DNA from: Taibaiella helva
Lineage (GTDB): Bacteria > Bacteroidota > Bacteroidia > Chitinophagales > Chitinophagaceae
Length of the DNA stretch: 64,000 bases
NCBI RefSeq assembly: GCF_003545695.1
Contig: NZ_QUZZ01000002.1
Coordinates: 124,001-188,000, forward strand
Reading direction: 5' to 3'
Every line of letters starts with the position of its first letter. Position 1 is the stretch's first letter. The notes below the pieces were generated by a model. That model worked only from the letters and a program-made list of their open reading frames with translations. It was not told where the DNA came from and ran no database searches. Shown here piece after piece: positions 7,415-15,479 of this stretch. The position numbers and the translations under genes are program-made.

Positions 7415-9898
7415 ATGAAAAAAAAGTACATTCTGCATTATCTATGGCGAACGATATTTTGCTTTGCGCTGGTCGCGGCTGTTCAGAAGAACAGCTTTGC
7501 CCAGTTCCCGGTTTGCGACAGTATGGTTTACTTTATCTATAATGGCGCCATCTATAACCTGAATACCTATCTGCCGATATCTGCTACCAATCCTGTTCCC
7601 AACACCTTTCCGCCTCCGGGTGGTATTTCGCTGGCCGTAAGCCCCAACCTCAATTCTGCGACCGGGCCTTCTCCCACTTTTTATGCTGTCGTTGGCGTCA
7701 ACTATTATTATTATGACGGTACCGCATGGGTGAATACCGGCCATACTTCCGGTTCCGTCGATATTGGCGGTGGCGGCGGCTTTATCTATGGTAAGACCGG
7801 CAACCAGATCTACCGTTATGATGGTACCGGTAATGCGACGATGATCACGACGATACCTTCTGCGGTGAATGTGTTTGACATTGCTGCCGATTGCGAAGGT
7901 AATTTCTATGTGCTCGACCTGGGTGGCTCCGCCTTCCTGAGAAAGTACAGCCCTTCCGGAACGTTATTGTATGAATGGACGGTGCTGGGCGGGCCCGGTT
8001 CGGCTATCTGCTTTTCGTTATCCGGCAACCAATTGCTGGTAGGCAGCAATCCTGTTTACGCCGGTACCGTCGACCCGACCTCCGCTACGGTCAACCTTAC
8101 TTCGCTGGGTAATATTCCTTCCGCGATCGATTTCGGCGGCTGTCCCTTTACCGGTGCGCCTATTGCCGCCGATACGCTGTACTCCTGCAAGGCCGGTGAT
8201 ACCGTTAAGGTAAGGGCCAGCGGCGGCGAGCCCTATTCTCACCTGGTGCTCAACGGCAGCGCCACCATCACGGGCACCGGTCCTGAATTCTCGATAGTAC
8301 CCGATGGCTTTACCACTCTTGTGCTCTACTCATCCACACCTGCCTGCGGATCGGGTGGGAATGCTATTGATACCTTCTGGATGGTGCCGCCGGCCGTTGT
8401 CGATGCGGGTCCTGACGATACCCTTTATGGTTGCGGCAAGTATACAGGCACGATAGCTGGAAGCCTTACGGGGACCAGTCCCTGGGTCGATTATACGATC
8501 AGCTGGACGCCGGCGGGCATTATTTCTTCGGGTGGCACTACGGTTCATCCTGTAATCAACCCCGTGGCGGATACCACATTCCGGATCACCGTAACTACCG
8601 GGCCGGCACAGGGCGGATGTACTTTTACCGATTCGGTGCGGATAAAGGTAAAAGACGAGTCGATATTGCCCGATTATACTTACGTCATCGACAGGGGCTG
8701 TAACGGCGACAGCGTTGCCTTCGTCAATACTTCGGTACGCAGCACGCGCAGCTATTGGGATTTTGGCGATGGCGCTACAGACACCATAACGGCTCCCCGT
8801 CATTTTTATCCCAGCCAGGGCAGCTACCAGGTGAAGCTGATTGCCAGCAACTATCTCTGCAAGGACAGCGCGATTAAAGTAGTCGACACCCGTCATCCGC
8901 TCCAGGCAGTGTTTACCGCCAGCCGCGATACCATATGCCAGGATGGAGTGGTCAACTTCAGCAACAGCTCTACCGTAACCCTGCAGCCGGCAAGCTATTC
9001 CTGGGATTTCGGCGATGGCGGAACTTCCACGCTGATGAATCCCACGCACCAGTACACGGTTGCCGGCACTTACCAGGTAAGAATGGTGGCAAAGGATACC
9101 TTGCCCTGCTACGACACGGCTTATCGCACCATTGTCGTCGATAGCACACCACACCTGGAGCTGGTACCCGACTATTATGACATCTGTACCGGCCAATCCA
9201 TTCAGGTGACCGCGCACTATACCGGTTCCGGCAATACCGGCCTGGACTGGGATTTCGGCGACAACAGCCCGGCATCCGACATCAATCCTGCAGGACATGC
9301 CTATGCGCTGCCCGGCACTTATCATTATACCCTGAAAGCCCGGTACCGGGTATGCGAAGAGCTTACAGCGGGCGATTCGGTGAATGTACATCCCTTGCCC
9401 GTGGTCAACCTCGGCCCCGACACCACGATCTGTCTCGATGCAGCGCCTTTCTACCTCACCAACCTTGAACCTGTAGCTCCCGGCGAGCATTACCGCTGGA
9501 GCACAGGCGATACCGCGCGTGTACTGCGTATTGCGCACCACGGCTCCTATAGCCTTACGGTGACCACACCTTATGATTGTAACGCTACCGATGTAGTGGT
9601 GATAGATAAGGATTGCTATATTGATGTGCCCAATTCCTTTACGCCCAACAACGACGGCAATAACGACTACTTCTTCCCCAGGCAGTTGCTGAGCAAGAAC
9701 GTCGGTGGCTTTACCATGAAGGTCTTTAACCGATGGGGACAAGTGGTATTTGAAACGTCAAACCGCAACGGCCGCGGCTGGGATGGCCGCTTTAACGACA
9801 AAGAGCAGCCCAGCGGCGTGTATATCTACCAGATCAATGTAGTGCTGGCCAATGGCCGCACCGAGCAATACAGCGGTAATGTAACCCTGCTGCGTTAA
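7415..9898 (+). CDS. PKD-domain surface protein with gliding-motility (CHU_C) C-terminal domain
   Basis: 827 residues from the ATG at 7415, which begins a clear signal peptide (MKKKYILHYLWRT..., cleavage after SFAQ). The N-terminal ~230 residues contain NHL/propeller-like strands (NFYVLDLGGSAFLRKYSPSG). Three PKD-type units follow, marked by YWDFGDGAT, SWDFGDGGT and DWDFGDNSP with the matching HxY...GxY strands. The last ~95 residues are the CHU_C/type B sorting domain: VPNSFTPNNDGNNDYF, VFNRWGQVVFE, GWDGRF, GVYIYQI. Such tails direct type IX export and surface anchoring. PKD and propeller units suggest adhesion or polymer binding rather than catalysis. It is followed by a strong terminator and stands alone. 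Confidence 0.9.
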   Translation: MKKKYILHYLWRTIFCFALVAAVQKNSFAQFPVCDSMVYFIYNGAIYNLNTYLPISATNPVPNTFPPPGGISLAVSPNLNSATGPSPTFYAVVGVNYYYYDGTAWVNTGHTSGSVDIGGGGGFIYGKTGNQIYRYDGTGNATMITTIPSAVNVFDIAADCEGNFYVLDLGGSAFLRKYSPSGTLLYEWTVLGGPGSAICFSLSGNQLLVGSNPVYAGTVDPTSATVNLTSLGNIPSAIDFGGCPFTGAPIAADTLYSCKAGDTVKVRASGGEPYSHLVLNGSATITGTGPEFSIVPDGFTTLVLYSSTPACGSGGNAIDTFWMVPPAVVDAGPDDTLYGCGKYTGTIAGSLTGTSPWVDYTISWTPAGIISSGGTTVHPVINPVADTTFRITVTTGPAQGGCTFTDSVRIKVKDESILPDYTYVIDRGCNGDSVAFVNTSVRSTRSYWDFGDGATDTITAPRHFYPSQGSYQVKLIASNYLCKDSAIKVVDTRHPLQAVFTASRDTICQDGVVNFSNSSTVTLQPASYSWDFGDGGTSTLMNPTHQYTVAGTYQVRMVAKDTLPCYDTAYRTIVVDSTPHLELVPDYYDICTGQSIQVTAHYTGSGNTGLDWDFGDNSPASDINPAGHAYALPGTYHYTLKARYRVCEELTAGDSVNVHPLPVVNLGPDTTICLDAAPFYLTNLEPVAPGEHYRWSTGDTARVLRIAHHGSYSLTVTTPYDCNATDVVVIDKDCYIDVPNSFTPNNDGNNDYFFPRQLLSKNVGGFTMKVFNRWGQVVFETSNRNGRGWDGRFNDKEQPSGVYIYQINVVLANGRTEQYSGNVTLLR

Positions 9899-9920
9899 AA
9901 GCTTTAATTCATAAGAAACG

Positions 9921-9958
9921 AAGAGGTATCTGTTGTTGAGCAGATACCTCTTTGGGTT
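9921..9958. terminator. Bidirectional terminator between convergent genes
   Basis: 12 bp perfect stem AAGAGGTATCTG/CAGATACCTCTT with an 8-base loop, then T-rich sequence on the plus strand and an A-rich left flank. It lies between the PKD/CHU_C gene and the convergent membrane-protein gene, whose stop codon begins at 9961. Confidence 0.75.
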
Positions 9959-10699
9959 TTAAGCAGAACGATGCTCAGTAATTTCCATATAAGGATAGCC
10001 GATCTGGCCCACGGCTTTCGCTACTGCTTCCTTGTCTGTGGTCCTGTGGACCAGCACCACATATTCATCCGATCCTGTATTGATCAATCCTATCTGGAAG
10101 CCTGCCGCTCTCAGGGGGCGGTCGTAGTCGCTGAACACGGAGCTATGGGAAACAGAGGCGCGGGGAGGATAATCTTCAGGGCGGGGCAGGGAAAGCGTTT
10201 GATCGAAGTTGTCCTTCAGCGCGGAGCCGACACGCCATTCCAGGTCTTCGACTGCAGCTCTCCAGTCCAATGTCATGATAAAATGAATACTGTGCTCGTC
10301 CAGGTACTCCATAACATAGTTGAGGGTTGTGCCGTAATCTTCATCCCGGGAAAAATCTTTCAGCTGTCCGAAGAAAGCCAGCAGGTCCGCCTGTTTTTCC
10401 GCTGCGACACAAAGCTGTGCCAGCGTCCGGTAGCCGGCCTGTTCATCGCCCGGTGCAGCAGGATAGTCCAGGACCTGCAGCTGATATGCCTCTTCGCTTA
10501 TCCCCGGGTTTCGCTGTAGAGGAGAAGGCATTCTTCCGAACCAGGGCTGTCCGGTAAACACATCTTTGCACCAGATGTAAAGGACGAGGCCGGCGAGGCT
10601 CCATATCCAGTAACGGCCGTCGGCATGAAGGATCAGGCCGGTAAGCACAATGCCGGCAATGAAGACCAGGAGCAGGATATAATAAAGGCGATGGCGCAT
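9959..10699 (-). CDS. Membrane-anchored protein, DUF6630-like
   Basis: 246 residues. Two hydrophobic segments at the N-terminus (about 5-24 and 30-44) anchor it in the membrane, and a soluble domain of about 190 residues follows. The latter contains LDWRAAVEDLEWRVGSAL and, near the end, AAGFQIGLINTGSDEYVVLVH. This resembles the DUF6630 pattern, where an acidic helical part precedes a strand pair with a G-D-x-Y motif. The match is from memory of the pattern and is tentative. No catalytic residues stand out. Monocistronic. Confidence 0.7.
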   Translation of the reverse strand: MRHRLYYILLLVFIAGIVLTGLILHADGRYWIWSLAGLVLYIWCKDVFTGQPWFGRMPSPLQRNPGISEEAYQLQVLDYPAAPGDEQAGYRTLAQLCVAAEKQADLLAFFGQLKDFSRDEDYGTTLNYVMEYLDEHSIHFIMTLDWRAAVEDLEWRVGSALKDNFDQTLSLPRPEDYPPRASVSHSSVFSDYDRPLRAAGFQIGLINTGSDEYVVLVHRTTDKEAVAKAVGQIGYPYMEITEHRSA

Positions 10700-10800
10700 A
10701 AGGAGAAAGATGAAACGCTAAATTAGATTAAATAAAAGCCTGCAGCAGCTGTTGGGACATGGCGTAAAATCATTTAACTTGCCTTTATAGCTACCTGTCA

Positions 10801-11616
10801 ATGAATTATCAGACCTATATGCCTTCGGAAGCGCTGGCCGGTTTTGTCAAGTGTTACTGGACCCTCGAAGATGAGAGCGCCGGGCCGCTGCAGCGCCAGG
10901 TCATCGTGCCCGACGGCTGCATGGAAATGATCTTTCACGATGGCGACTTGTACCGGCAGTATCTGGACGGGAATAATAGCATTATCCAGCCGCGTTGCTT
11001 TGTCTTCGGCCAGTTCACTGTGCCCTTGTCCATAGCCCCGACCGGTCGTACCGGTATCTTTGCAGCGCGGTTCTATCCCGGTGGCTTCATGCCTTTCTGC
11101 ACCTTGCCTGTAACGGCGCTGGAGGACAGGGCCGTTTCCCTGGAAGACTTGTATGCGCAGGAGGGCGCGTTGCTGTCCAGCGCTGTAGTGGAAGCCGGAA
11201 CGGTTGCGCAGAAGATTGGGCATGTAGAAGCTTTCCTGCTGTGCCGCGTGCTGGACCAAAAGGTGGTTGACGAGATCGCCCGCGCCACCGCGGAGCTCAT
11301 GACCGGTGTTAATGGCCGCATGCCCATAGGGAAGCTTGCCGAAACACTGGCCATCAGCCGGCGTCAGCTGGAACGCCGTTTTGCTTCCGTTGTAGGTTTA
11401 AGCCCCAAGCAGCTATCGAAGATCATTCGCCTGCAGGCGGTGCTGAAACCCTTGCTGAGAGGGCAGTTTGATAACCTTACTGCGCTGGCTTATGATAAGG
11501 ATTATTATGACCAGGCGCATTTTATCAGGGATTTCCGCGAGTTTACGGGCTATACGCCGAAACAGTTCTATGGTGCGCAGCTGGAGCTGTCCCGGCTGTT
11601 TTACAGCGCCGGCTAG
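10801..11616 (+). CDS. AraC-family transcriptional regulator (DUF6597-type sensor domain)
   Basis: 271 residues. The N-terminal domain (about 1-110) has the DUF6597 pattern: YMPSEALAGFVKCYWTLE, then VIVPDGCMEMIFH and FAARFYPGGFMPF. The C-terminal ~100 residues carry two helix-turn-helix units, IGKLAETLAISRRQLERRF and LTALAYDKDYYDQAHFIRDFREFTGYTP, the classic AraC signature. It probably acts as a single-component activator sensing a small molecule. Its target could be the adjacent DUF6265 lipoprotein gene, which starts 78 bases downstream on the same strand, but this is inference from position only. Confidence 0.92.
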   Translation: MNYQTYMPSEALAGFVKCYWTLEDESAGPLQRQVIVPDGCMEMIFHDGDLYRQYLDGNNSIIQPRCFVFGQFTVPLSIAPTGRTGIFAARFYPGGFMPFCTLPVTALEDRAVSLEDLYAQEGALLSSAVVEAGTVAQKIGHVEAFLLCRVLDQKVVDEIARATAELMTGVNGRMPIGKLAETLAISRRQLERRFASVVGLSPKQLSKIIRLQAVLKPLLRGQFDNLTALAYDKDYYDQAHFIRDFREFTGYTPKQFYGAQLELSRLFYSAG

Positions 11617-11694
11617 GTGCTGCTGTCGCAATTGTACAATTTCCTCTTGCCTCCGCGGCATAGCTTTGTTCCGCAATCAGCAAAACAAAATGAT

Positions 11695-12180
11695 ATGAGC
11701 AAACAACTATCCTTCATCGCCGCCACCGCTCTCATCCTCTCCTGCAGCAGCTGGCTTCCCGACCGCAGCCGTCTACCCGGAAACATCTCCTGGCTCATCG
11801 GTACCTGGGAACAGCAGACCACCCGCGGTAAGGTATATGAACAATGGCTGCAGGACGGCGACAGCACTTTGTCCGGGAAAAGCTTTGCGCTAAAGGGGAA
11901 AGATACGATGGTATTTGAAAGCATACGGCTTCGCCGGGAAGGCGACGATTGGTTCTATATACCACAAGTAAAGGATCAGAACGGCGGACAGCCGGTACGT
12001 TTCCGGGCAACCCGCTTAAGCGCAACGGAAATGGTCTTTGAGAATCCGGAACATGACTTTCCACAGGTGATCACCTACCGCAGGAATGGAAAGGATGCGC
12101 TTATCGCCGAAGTATCCGGCATAGCGAAGGGTGAGACGCGCAAGGTGACTTTTCCTATGAAAAAGCTAATGGCTGAATAA
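11695..12180 (+). CDS. DUF6265-like lipoprotein
   Basis: 161 residues from the ATG at 11695, which starts a lipoprotein signal peptide (MSKQLSFIAATALILSCSS). The mature part has the lipocalin-like pattern of DUF6265: ISWLIGTWEQQTTRGKVYEQW at the start, then repeated strands including MVFESIRLRREGDDWFYIPQV and FENPEHDFPQVITYRR. Proteins of this type are small beta-barrels of unknown ligand. It follows the AraC regulator gene with a short gap and may be expressed with it. Confidence 0.8.
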   Translation: MSKQLSFIAATALILSCSSWLPDRSRLPGNISWLIGTWEQQTTRGKVYEQWLQDGDSTLSGKSFALKGKDTMVFESIRLRREGDDWFYIPQVKDQNGGQPVRFRATRLSATEMVFENPEHDFPQVITYRRNGKDALIAEVSGIAKGETRKVTFPMKKLMAE

Positions 12181-12270
12181 TTTCGGGCACTTTTTTTACG
12201 GGCTGACAGAATTGCTCCCGTTAAAAAAATACCTGTTCAGTTTTCGGTAGCAGGACGTGTAACCCCGGGG

Positions 12271-12278
12271 TATCTTTG
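12271..12278 (+). promoter_or_regulatory. -7 promoter element upstream of ada
   Basis: TATCTTTG matches TAnnTTTG exactly, 17 bases before the ada start codon, implying a very short leader. No good -33 box is seen. No Ada-box comparison was possible. Confidence 0.4.
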
Positions 12279-12295
12279 CATCAAAATGATCAGCT

Positions 12296-13339
12296 ATGCT
12301 TACCGATGATATGATGTATGAAGCGATATTGGCTAAGGATACGGCGTATGAAGGCAGCTTTGTAACGGCAGTGAAGACAACCGGGATCTTTTGCAGGCCA
12401 ACCTGCACGGCGCGGAAGCCGAAGCGGGAGAATGTGGAATTTTTTAAAACGATAAAGGAAGCGCTGGCGAGGGGATACCGGCCCTGCAAGGTATGCCGGC
12501 CCATGGAGCAGGTAGGGGAGGTCCCGGGGAATATTGCGGCGGTGCTGCAGGCCGTGCAGACCAATCCTTCTCATAAGCTTAAAGACGGAGACTTATTGCA
12601 TATGGGCGTAGAGCCCAGCTTTATCCGGCGCTGGTTCCTCAGGCACCATGGCATCACTTTCCAGGCTTACCAGCGTATGTATCGCATCAATACTGCTTTT
12701 CATAAGCTACAGGAAGGAGGCCAGGTGACCGGCGCTGCATTCGATGCCGGCTTTGAATCGCTGAGCGGCTTCAACCATTCCTTCAAATCCATTTTCGGTG
12801 TCTCCCCTAAAAACAGCAGGAATGCCGGCGTTGTCCAGCTGGGCCGCCTGGAAACGCCCCTGGGACCGATGATCGCCTGCGCGGCTAAAGAAGGGATCTG
12901 TCTGCTGGAATTTGCCGACCGTAAGATGCTGGAAACCGAGCTCAAAGACATCAGCCGCCTGCTGAATGCCGTAATCGTGCCCGGTAACAGTCCGCACATC
13001 GATCTGCTGCGTGCAGAGCTTAAAGAATATTTTGAAGGCAGCCGCAAAGTATTTACCGTATCCCTGCATATGCCGGGTACTGCGTTCCAGCAAAAGGTAT
13101 GGAAAGCCTTATGCGAAGTGCCCTATGCCCATACCTCATCTTATAAGCGGCAGGCCGAAGTGCTGGGCATTACCAGCAGCATCAGGGCGGTAGCCCATGC
13201 CAACGGGATGAACCGCATCAGCATCCTGGTGCCCTGCCACCGCGTGCTGGGCAGCGATGGCAGCCTTACCGGCTATGGTGGCGGCCTGCACCGCAAACAG
13301 TGGCTACTCGAGCATGAGCGCAGCCATTCCGCAGTTTAG
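12296..13339 (+). CDS. ada: Ada: methylphosphotriester/O6-methylguanine-DNA methyltransferase and transcriptional activator
   Basis: 347 residues with the complete three-part Ada architecture. The N-terminal zinc domain has C33, C37, C64 and C67 in TTGIFCRPTC and YRPCKVC, equivalent to E. coli C38, C42, C69 and C72. C33 would accept methyl groups from phosphotriesters and switch the protein into an activator. A central AraC-type helix-turn-helix (about 85-175) follows. The C-terminal MGMT domain has the active site PCHRV with C315. It repairs alkylated DNA by suicidal methyl transfer to its own cysteines and should autoregulate its gene. All key residues are present. It is a single gene here, without the alkB or alkA neighbour sometimes seen. 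Confidence 0.95.
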   Translation: MLTDDMMYEAILAKDTAYEGSFVTAVKTTGIFCRPTCTARKPKRENVEFFKTIKEALARGYRPCKVCRPMEQVGEVPGNIAAVLQAVQTNPSHKLKDGDLLHMGVEPSFIRRWFLRHHGITFQAYQRMYRINTAFHKLQEGGQVTGAAFDAGFESLSGFNHSFKSIFGVSPKNSRNAGVVQLGRLETPLGPMIACAAKEGICLLEFADRKMLETELKDISRLLNAVIVPGNSPHIDLLRAELKEYFEGSRKVFTVSLHMPGTAFQQKVWKALCEVPYAHTSSYKRQAEVLGITSSIRAVAHANGMNRISILVPCHRVLGSDGSLTGYGGGLHRKQWLLEHERSHSAV

Positions 13340-13470
13340 TCTCTTAAACACTTTTGGAATAACCGGCGCTATAATCGCCGGAAAAAAAATCTATTCTTTT
13401 TTGTCCAATCGGGGAAAGCTGGTTTGTTATAAGATAAATACAAACAGTTAACCTTTTAAAACAAAATAAA

Positions 13471-13950
13471 ATGGAACAAAGGATCAATTTCGTGGAAAAG
13501 GGACAAGGTGCGATAAAAGCGCTCTTCGGGTTGAGTGCATACCTTGCAAAATCGCCGCTGGAGCAGGCTTTGCTCGACCTGGTCTACTTCAGGGTGTCGC
13601 AGATCAATGGCTGCGCCTATTGCCTTGATATGCATGCCAAAGACCTCAGGGCTATAGGTGAAAGCGAGCAAAGGCTGTACCTGCTGAATGCCTGGCGGGA
13701 AGCCCCTTTATACAGTGAGCGGGAGCAGGCGGCGCTGGCCTGGGCCGAAGCAGTGACCAGGATTACCAACGGCGAGGTGCCTGAAAATATCTACAAGCAG
13801 GCCCGGACGCAGTTCTCCGAAGAAGAGCTGGTCGACCTGACGATTGCGGTAAATACGATCAACTGTTACAACAGGATCAACATCGCTTTCCGTGTTCAGG
13901 GCGGCAGCTACCAGGTAGGGCAGTTTGCTGCGGCAAAAAACGATATTTAG
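13471..13950 (+). CDS. AhpD-like carboxymuconolactone decarboxylase-family protein
   Basis: 159 residues, the usual size for single-domain AhpD/CMD proteins. The redox motif is C48-A-Y-C51 followed by H55 in INGCAYCLDMHAKDLR, the arrangement used by AhpD to reduce peroxidase partners. The downstream helices (EQAALAWAEAVTRI, SEEELVDLTIAVNTINCYNRINIAF) complete the all-helical fold. It probably has thiol-dependent alkylhydroperoxidase or disulfide reductase activity. There is no ahpC or sigma gene adjacent, so the partner is unknown. Confidence 0.9.
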   Translation: MEQRINFVEKGQGAIKALFGLSAYLAKSPLEQALLDLVYFRVSQINGCAYCLDMHAKDLRAIGESEQRLYLLNAWREAPLYSEREQAALAWAEAVTRITNGEVPENIYKQARTQFSEEELVDLTIAVNTINCYNRINIAFRVQGGSYQVGQFAAAKNDI

Positions 13951-14065
13951 TGGCGATCCGTATAAGAAATACCTAATCAGCTTTATCCGGCCGGGATCGC
14001 CAAGCCTGTCGGAGCACCACATTATCATAACTGTTCTTAAATAAGTTCAGCGATGATAAGAATAG

Positions 14066-14193
14066 GGCTGTCTCAAAAGGTCTCAAGCCTGTCACATTGA
14101 GCGAAGTCGAAATGTAAAACAGGCTTGAGCAGTAATTTTGGTTATATTTCGACTTCGCTCAATGTGACCAAAATTACTGCTTTTGAGACAGCC
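14066..14193. repeat. Nested inverted-repeat element (MITE/REP-like, 128 bp)
   Basis: Outer perfect 14 bp inverted repeats GGCTGTCTCAAAAG (14066-14079) and CTTTTGAGACAGCC (14180-14193) enclose two hairpins. Hairpin 1 has arms 14083-14092 and 14119-14128; hairpin 2 has arms 14129-14142 and 14167-14180. The loop of hairpin 1 (14093-14113) and the loop of hairpin 2 (14146-14166) are exact reverse complements over 21 bases, around the core TTGAGCGAAGTCGAAA. It contains no ORF and no clear target-site duplication. The ends resemble insertion-sequence termini, so a non-autonomous element is likely. Confidence 0.8.
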
Positions 14194-14225
14194 TCATTAG
14201 TATATCCGCCAGGGAATAGCGGGGA

Positions 14226-15455
14226 TTAATGCTCGTGCCCGCCGGTATTGGTCATTTTTGCCATAACGAAGAAGGCGCCCTTGACCACGACCCGGGCATC
14301 GCGTGGCAGATCGGCCACCGGCTGTATTTCGGTATAGCCCAGATCGCTTACCCCTTTAACCACCTGTATCCGTTCAAAGCGAAAGGCATCGTGATTGTCG
14401 TGGTCTTCTTTACCTGCTTCTTCCGCATGATCGCGAGCCTCTTTCTTATCGGTACGGATGAAGATATAATCCTTCCCGGCATTGGACACGATCGCCTCCG
14501 AAGGTACGGCCGGCGCTGTGGTGTTGCCGATGCTGATCACCGCTGTAACATTCATACCTTCGATCAGGCCGTTCTTGTCGCCCGACACTTCGGCATGAAC
14601 AGGTACGGCCTTCGACTGGTCGGCGAAAGCGGTACCGATAGAGAAGATACGGGCGTCGTATTCTTTGCCCGGTGCATTGGTCAGTGTAAAATGGATGGTC
14701 TGCCCCTTCTGTACCAGCGAAAGATCCTTTTCATAAACATACAGGTCGAGGTGCAGCTGCGCGTTGTTCACGATGGTCGCCACCGGCGTGGCCATATCCA
14801 CGCGGGCGCCGATCTCTGCGTTCACGGTGCTGATGGTGCCGCCAATGGGGGCGGTAAGGGTAAGGACGGAAGAGATCGAGCCGCTGTTGAGCGATGCGGT
14901 GCCGATACCCAGGTCGGCCAGCTGCTTTTTCAGTGCGGCCTGCTGTGCTTTCAGGCTGTTACGCTCGGCCTGCGCACGCTGCAGATTTTTCAATGGCGCT
15001 GCATTGCCCGCCACCAGCTCACTCTGGCGGGTGTATTCCAGCTCGGCCAGCTTCAGCTGGGCATTGACCGATATCAGGTTCTGCTGTAGTCCTGCGAGCT
15101 CGGTATTTACGATCGTACCGATCGCCTGGCCCTTGCGTACTTCGCTGCCGGGCAGCACCAGCAAAGTCTTCAGGATACCGCCGTATAAGGAGGTCACAGC
15201 AGCCTTGTTCTGGGCGGGTACCTCGAGCCGGCCGGTTACTTTGATGGAAGAGCCCAGGTTCTTATATTCAAGGGGCGCCGTCTCTATCCTGACCGTCCGG
15301 ACCTGCTCTTCGGATACGGAGACAATCGTGCTTTCTTCTTCTGCTTCGGGCGCTTCAGCGGCGGCTTTCCCGGAAACGGGAGTCTCCGGCTTGCTGCCGC
15401 AGGAATTGAAAAAAAACAGAGCGATAGACACTAAAACTATTGGAAGGACTTTCAT
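14226..15455 (-). CDS. czcB: RND efflux periplasmic adaptor (CzcB/CusB family) lipoprotein
   Basis: 409 residues from the ATG at 15455; the slightly longer frame would use GTG. The signal peptide ends in a lipobox (FFFNSCGSKPE). The order is a short linker, a beta-barrel/lipoyl half (VTGRLEVPAQNKAAVTSLYGG, then GSEVRKGQAIGTI), an alpha-helical hairpin of about 100 residues (LNSVNAQLKLAELEYTRQSE-type heptads), the second lipoyl half (LTAPIGGTISTVNAEIG), and membrane-proximal strands. A His/Asp-rich insertion (KKEARDHAEEAGKEDHDNHD) near residue 355 and a His-containing C-terminus (GGHEH) may bind metal. It links the inner-membrane pump to the outer-membrane channel. Its start lies 24 bases after the pump gene stop, in one operon. 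Confidence 0.9.
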   Translation of the reverse strand: MKVLPIVLVSIALFFFNSCGSKPETPVSGKAAAEAPEAEEESTIVSVSEEQVRTVRIETAPLEYKNLGSSIKVTGRLEVPAQNKAAVTSLYGGILKTLLVLPGSEVRKGQAIGTIVNTELAGLQQNLISVNAQLKLAELEYTRQSELVAGNAAPLKNLQRAQAERNSLKAQQAALKKQLADLGIGTASLNSGSISSVLTLTAPIGGTISTVNAEIGARVDMATPVATIVNNAQLHLDLYVYEKDLSLVQKGQTIHFTLTNAPGKEYDARIFSIGTAFADQSKAVPVHAEVSGDKNGLIEGMNVTAVISIGNTTAPAVPSEAIVSNAGKDYIFIRTDKKEARDHAEEAGKEDHDNHDAFRFERIQVVKGVSDLGYTEIQPVADLPRDARVVVKGAFFVMAKMTNTGGHEH

Positions 15456-15479
15456 GTTTCTTTCTTTTTGATACACGGT

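Noticed and set aside
8330-9742. 470-codon frame antisense to the PKD/CHU_C protein
   Set aside because: The sense strand has signal peptide, PKD motifs and sorting domain; the antisense product is low in recognisable structure.
12191-12229. Inverted TTTTTTTACGGG/CCCGTTAAAAAAA after the DUF6265 gene
   Set aside because: The stem is weak (5 bp GC part, 14-base loop), so termination could not be claimed.
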